Part shown: piece after piece, positions 60,312 through 64,000 of the stretch
Layout: each line of letters begins with the position of its first letter
Numbering within the stretch: the first letter of the stretch is position 1
Assembly: GCF_027587205.1 (NCBI RefSeq)
Contig: NZ_JAPDOD010000028.1
Location: 57,546-121,545 of the forward strand
DNA length: 64,000 nucleotides
Direction: 5' to 3'
From: Solirubrobacter ginsenosidimutans
GTDB lineage: Bacteria; Actinomycetota; Thermoleophilia; Solirubrobacterales; Solirubrobacteraceae
Position numbers and translations under genes: made by a program
The notes under the pieces: generated by a model
Seen by the model: only the letters and a program-made list of their open reading frames with translations
What the model was told of the DNA's origin: nothing
Database searches by the model: none

Positions 60312-63248
60312 ATGCCCCTGACGCTGATCACCGGTCCCGCCAACGCCGCCAAGGCGGGCGCCGTCCTGGAACGCCTGCGCGCGTCGATCTCGCGCGATCC
60401 GGTGCTCGTCGTGCCGACGTCCGCCGACGCCGCCCACTACGCCCGCGAGATCGCCGGGGCGGGGCTGGTCTTCGGCGCCGACGTCACGACCTTCCCGCGG
60501 CTCATCCGCGACATCGCCCGCGCCGCCGGCGTCCGCGGCAAGCCGCTCGGCCGTCTCGCCCGTGACCGCGTCGTGCGCGCGTCGATCCGCGACGTGGAGC
60601 TCGCCGTGCTGGCCGCTTCGGCCAAGAGCCCGGGCTTCGCCGACGCGCTGGGTGACTTCTTCGCCGAGCTCCAGCGCTCGCTCGCCTCCCCGGGCCGGTT
60701 CGGCGCGGCCGTGCGGGCGTGGCGCGAAGCGGGCACCGCCCCACCGCACGCGGCGGAGCTCGCGGCGCTCTACTCGGCCTATCACCGCCGCCTGGACGCG
60801 TTGGGCGCCCTCGACGCCGACGGCCTCGCCCGCGCCGCGCTGGAGAAGGTCCGCGAGGGCTACAGCGGCGGCCCGCTGCTCCTCTACGGCTTTGACGATC
60901 TCACCCCCGCCCAGCTCGATCTCGTCGAGCAGCTCGTCCGCCACACCGACACCGACGTCACCGTCGCGCTGAGCTACGAGCCCGGCCGCGCCGCCCTCGC
61001 GGGCAGCGCCGCGACGGTCGAGCTGCTCAAGCCGCTCGCCCGCGAGCACGTGATTCTCGAACCCCGCTCGGAGCACTACGCCCCCAGCGCCCGCGGCGCG
61101 CTGCACCACCTCGAGCGCTCCCTGTTTGAGCCGGAACCGGCCGTCGTAGCGCCCAACGGCGCCGTGCGGCTGCTCGAAGCCGGCGGCGAGCGCGCCGAGG
61201 CCGAGCTCGTCGGCGCCTCCGTCCTCGAGCTCCTGCGCGACGGCATGGCGCCGGAGGACATCGCGGTCCTCGTCCGCTCCAACGCCGACCTCTTCGCCCA
61301 GGTCCTCGCGTCCTACGGCATCCCCGTCGCGCGCGATCGCCGCACCCCGTTCGCGCACACCCGCCTCGGCACCGGCGTCCTGGCCTTCGCCCGCGCCGCC
61401 CTCGGGGGAACCGCGAACGACGTCGTGACGTGGCTGCGCACCCCGGGGAAGCTGGGCGAGGAGGCGGGCGCCGTGCGGCCCGCGGCGGGGGCCGACGAGC
61501 CGCCCATCGCGGCGGCGGACGACCGGGCCGCGCGGGCGGGCACGCCGTCGGCCGACCGGCTCGAGGTCCAGGTCCGCCGCCACGCGGCGCGCACGGCCCG
61601 CGACGCGCGGTTCCACTGGCAGCGGCTCGGCGGGCGTGACCTGACAGAGCTCGACGCTCTCGCCGCCGCGGCCGAGGAAGGCGTCGCGCCGTTCCTCACC
61701 GCGCTCCTCGCCGAGGCCGAGGCGATCTGGACCGCGAAGCACGTGCGGCGCGCGGACGTGCTCGACCCGGACGCCGAGGCCGACGCGCGCGCCGCCCGCG
61801 AGCTGCGGGCCGCCACGAAGGAGCTGATCCGGCTCGGCGAGCAGGACCCCGCGCTGGCGGGGAGCCCGAGCGAGCTGCTCGACGCTATCGGCGGCATCGA
61901 GGTGCGCGAGACGGCGCCCGTCGAGGACGGGATGCCCGGCGTGCTGCTCGCCGACCCGCTGGCGATCCGCGCCCGGCGCTTCCGTGGGATCCTCGTGTGC
62001 GGGTTGCAAGAGGGCGAGCTGCCGCAGCGCCCGCAGCCCGAGCCGTTCCTCGACGACAGCGCGCGCTTCGACCTGGCGGTCGCGTCGGGACTCGTGCTCC
62101 CGCGCCACGAAGCGACGCTCCCGCGCGAGCGGTCGCTGTTCTACGCCTGCGTCTCGCGGCCTGAGGAGGCGCTGTTCCTCAGCTTCCGCAGCAGCGACGA
62201 GGAGGGCGGCCCGCAGCAGCCGTCGCCGTTCCTCGACGACGTCCGCGCGCTCTTCACCGACGCACTCTGGGAGGACCGCGGCCGCCGGCTGCTGGCGGAA
62301 ATCACCTGGCCGCCGGCCGAGGCGCCCACGCCCCACGAGCTGCGTCGCGCGCAGGCCGCGGGCGGCGAGGCGCCGGACCCGGCCCCGCTGCAGGCGCCGA
62401 GCGACCAGCAGGTACTGACGCTGCTCGCCGCCCGCGATCGCGAGTCCGCGCGCGGGCTGGAGACGTTCGCGACCTGCCCGGTCAAGTGGCTGATCGAGCA
62501 TGTGCTCAAGCCCGACCCCGTCGACGCGGACCCGTTGCCGATGCAACGCGGCTCGCTCGCCCACGAGGTCCTCGAACGGACGCTGCAGGGGCTGAAGGAG
62601 CGGACGGGCTCGGCCCGGCTCACACCCGCCTCGCTCGCGGACGCGCTCCAGGAGCTGCACGCCGCGATCCAGGCGCTGCAGAAGGCCTCCAAGACGACGG
62701 CGGGGAAGGCCGCGGCCCGCGCGCTGGAGGTCGATCTGGAGCGCTACATCCGCCACGAGACCGCGACCGGTGCGGGCTTCGAGCCGACCCAGCTGGAGTG
62801 GAGCTTCGACGACTACATGCTCGACGGGGTCGCGGTGAGCGGGCGGGTGGATCGCGTGGACCTGCGCGGCAACCAGGCGATCGTGCGCGACTACAAGGGC
62901 CGCACCGTCTACGCGGGTGCGCGCTGGGCGGAGGACGGGCGCATCCAGGCCGCGCTCTACGCGCTGGCGGTGCGCGAGCACCTCGGGGTCGAGATCGTCG
63001 GCGCGCTCTACCAGCCGATCGGCACCGCCGACCAGCGCCCGCGCGGCATCGTCCGCGAGGGCATCCCGGGTCGCTACGTCAACGGCGACGTGACCGATCA
63101 AGCGACACTGGAGGAGCGGCTGCAGGACTCCCGCGCGATCGCCGCCCAGGCCGCCGCAGGCCTGCGCGCCGGCCGGATCGCGCCCTGCCCCGACCGCTGC
63201 GGCTACCAGGGCGGCTGCGCCCACCCGGGGATCTGCCGCGCCGCATGA
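60312..63248 (+). CDS. AddB-like helicase-nuclease subunit (PD-(D/E)XK)
   Basis: 978 aa from ATG 60312, with GAGG 6 nt upstream (ATG 60300 also in frame). UvrD-like folds in the N-terminal two thirds, but the Walker A position reads TGPANAAKAG, lacking the GK[ST]. C-terminal nuclease (about 790-960): GRVDRVDLRGNQAIVRDYKG gives the Asp and Asp-x-Lys. Cys in FATCPVKW plus CPDRCGYQGGC and HPGIC provide a likely 4Fe-4S cluster as in AddB. Works with the next gene to process double-strand breaks. Confidence 0.85.
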   Translation: MPLTLITGPANAAKAGAVLERLRASISRDPVLVVPTSADAAHYAREIAGAGLVFGADVTTFPRLIRDIARAAGVRGKPLGRLARDRVVRASIRDVELAVLAASAKSPGFADALGDFFAELQRSLASPGRFGAAVRAWREAGTAPPHAAELAALYSAYHRRLDALGALDADGLARAALEKVREGYSGGPLLLYGFDDLTPAQLDLVEQLVRHTDTDVTVALSYEPGRAALAGSAATVELLKPLAREHVILEPRSEHYAPSARGALHHLERSLFEPEPAVVAPNGAVRLLEAGGERAEAELVGASVLELLRDGMAPEDIAVLVRSNADLFAQVLASYGIPVARDRRTPFAHTRLGTGVLAFARAALGGTANDVVTWLRTPGKLGEEAGAVRPAAGADEPPIAAADDRAARAGTPSADRLEVQVRRHAARTARDARFHWQRLGGRDLTELDALAAAAEEGVAPFLTALLAEAEAIWTAKHVRRADVLDPDAEADARAARELRAATKELIRLGEQDPALAGSPSELLDAIGGIEVRETAPVEDGMPGVLLADPLAIRARRFRGILVCGLQEGELPQRPQPEPFLDDSARFDLAVASGLVLPRHEATLPRERSLFYACVSRPEEALFLSFRSSDEEGGPQQPSPFLDDVRALFTDALWEDRGRRLLAEITWPPAEAPTPHELRRAQAAGGEAPDPAPLQAPSDQQVLTLLAARDRESARGLETFATCPVKWLIEHVLKPDPVDADPLPMQRGSLAHEVLERTLQGLKERTGSARLTPASLADALQELHAAIQALQKASKTTAGKAAARALEVDLERYIRHETATGAGFEPTQLEWSFDDYMLDGVAVSGRVDRVDLRGNQAIVRDYKGRTVYAGARWAEDGRIQAALYALAVREHLGVEIVGALYQPIGTADQRPRGIVREGIPGRYVNGDVTDQATLEERLQDSRAIAAQAAAGLRAGRIAPCPDRCGYQGGCAHPGICRAA

Positions 63249-64000
63249 CCGCTCGCCGCTGGACCCCCGAGCAGCGCGCGGCGATCGACGCCCGCGGCCA
63301 CTCCTCCCTGCTCACCGCGAACGCCGGCTCCGGCAAGACCGCCGTGATGGTCGAGCGCATCGCCTCAGCGATCCGCGACGACGGCCTCGCCGTGAACGCG
63401 ATCCTCGCGCTGACCTTCACCGAGAAGGCCGCGGGCGAGCTGGCCGAGCGGCTGCGACGGCGCCTGACCGAGCTGGGGGAGGACGAGCACGCCCGCGCCG
63501 TCGACGGCGCGTGGATCGGCACGATCCACGGCTTCTGCGCGCGGCTCCTGCGAGCGCAACCGCTCGCCGCGGGCCTGGACCCGCATTTCGAGGTGCTCGA
63601 GGCGACGTCCGCCGAACGCCTCGCCGAGACCGCGTATGAGGAGGCACTCGAGACGTGGGCGCGCCGCCACGGCGCCGACGCGATCGACCTCGCTGCCTCC
63701 TATGGCCCCGCCCTGCGCGACCTGGTCCAGGGCGCCTACGCGAGCCTCCGCGCCCGCGGCCACGCCCGCCCGCGACTGGTGATCCCGCCGCCCCCGCGCG
63801 TCCCGGACCCGACGACCCTGGCGGCGACCCGCGAGGCCGCGCTGGACGACCTCCGCCTGGCCGGCGGAGGCGTCCGCGTGACCGCGGCGAGAGAGGCGCT
63901 CGAGCAGTGCCGCGAGGTGCTGGACGCGGCGCGCGAGAGCGCCGCGCACGCGGCGGGCGGCGGGCCCGCGGCGGCCGGTGGCCTCGGCTCGGCCGCGCCG
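63245..64000 (+). CDS. UvrD/AddA-like helicase (partial, runs off window)
   Basis: The first 252 residues are present. Q-motif-like WTPEQRAAIDARGHSS, Walker A TANAGSGKTAVMVERI, motif Ia ILALTFTEKAAGELAERL, and motif Ic IGTIHGFCARLLRAQP, as in AddA/RecB. Intact Walker A, unlike its AddB-like partner. ATG overlaps the preceding stop (ATGA). Confidence 0.88.
   Translation, partial: MTARRWTPEQRAAIDARGHSSLLTANAGSGKTAVMVERIASAIRDDGLAVNAILALTFTEKAAGELAERLRRRLTELGEDEHARAVDGAWIGTIHGFCARLLRAQPLAAGLDPHFEVLEATSAERLAETAYEEALETWARRHGADAIDLAASYGPALRDLVQGAYASLRARGHARPRLVIPPPPRVPDPTTLAATREAALDDLRLAGGGVRVTAAREALEQCREVLDAARESAAHAAGGGPAAAGGLGSAAP

Noticed and set aside
60168..63224. 1018-codon open frame antisense to the AddB-like gene
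   Set aside because: The plus frame has family motifs and fits its operon; the antisense product is His/Arg/Gly-rich low complexity typical of a shadow in very GC-rich DNA.

Overview
The window reads as a very GC-rich actinobacterial chromosome segment. Many starts are GTG or TTG, coding strands are tightly packed, and start and stop codons often overlap (ATGA, GTGA). PspA/PspAA, PspAB/HtpX, a c-di-AMP riboswitch ahead of a cell-wall hydrolase, MarP-like and AddAB-like genes, and the style of the secreted proteins point to Thermoleophilia (Solirubrobacter, Conexibacter and relatives). That placement is inference from gene content. I saw no tRNA, rRNA, CRISPR array, phage or complete transposase.

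Region 1 (1-30.7 kb) is an exopolysaccharide or capsule locus. It holds two Wzy/O-antigen-ligase-like membrane proteins, a Wzx-like flippase and many GT4 and GT2 glycosyltransferases. It also holds a nucleotidyltransferase with a HAD phosphatase, a WecE-like sugar aminotransferase, several methyltransferases, a BY-type tyrosine autokinase and a CpsB/YwqE-type PHP phosphatase. Three of its proteins are double-domain fusions (GT4-GT4, GT4-methyltransferase, GT2-GT2). An ECF sigma factor with a secreted partner, an FtsH-type protease, an HTTM membrane pair and an HD-GYP protein follow.

Region 2 (31-44.8 kb) carries XseA, a CWB2-like lipoprotein, and a riboswitch-controlled NlpC/P60-like hydrolase. 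A membrane-stress block follows: pspA-pspAA, a histidine kinase/NarL-type regulator pair and a DUF4097 protein, with pspAB-htpX a few kb away. An HxlR regulator divergent from an NAD(P)-binding protein, a methyltransferase and an M23 peptidase are also here.

Region 3 (44.8-64 kb) starts with lgt and a lysA-hom-thrC-thrB-hydrolase run (aspartate-family amino acids). Next come a receiver/ParA/FHA group, a MecA_N-type penicillin-binding protein divergent from a MarP-like protease, topB, a DUF559/AbiEi-like protein, and an AddB-like plus AddA-like helicase-nuclease pair cut by the window edge.

The least-explained structure is a pair of related large palindromic intergenic elements (about 7316-7694 and 30715-31222). 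Each lies between convergent genes, they are in opposite orientation, and they share terminal inverted repeats and a central hairpin whose stem shows compensatory changes. The second copy sits exactly in a CTAG with TA on both sides, as an IS630/mariner-type MITE would. A recurring second signal is a TANNNT -10 hexamer 6-11 nt ahead of many start codons without a Shine-Dalgarno, which indicates widespread leaderless transcription.
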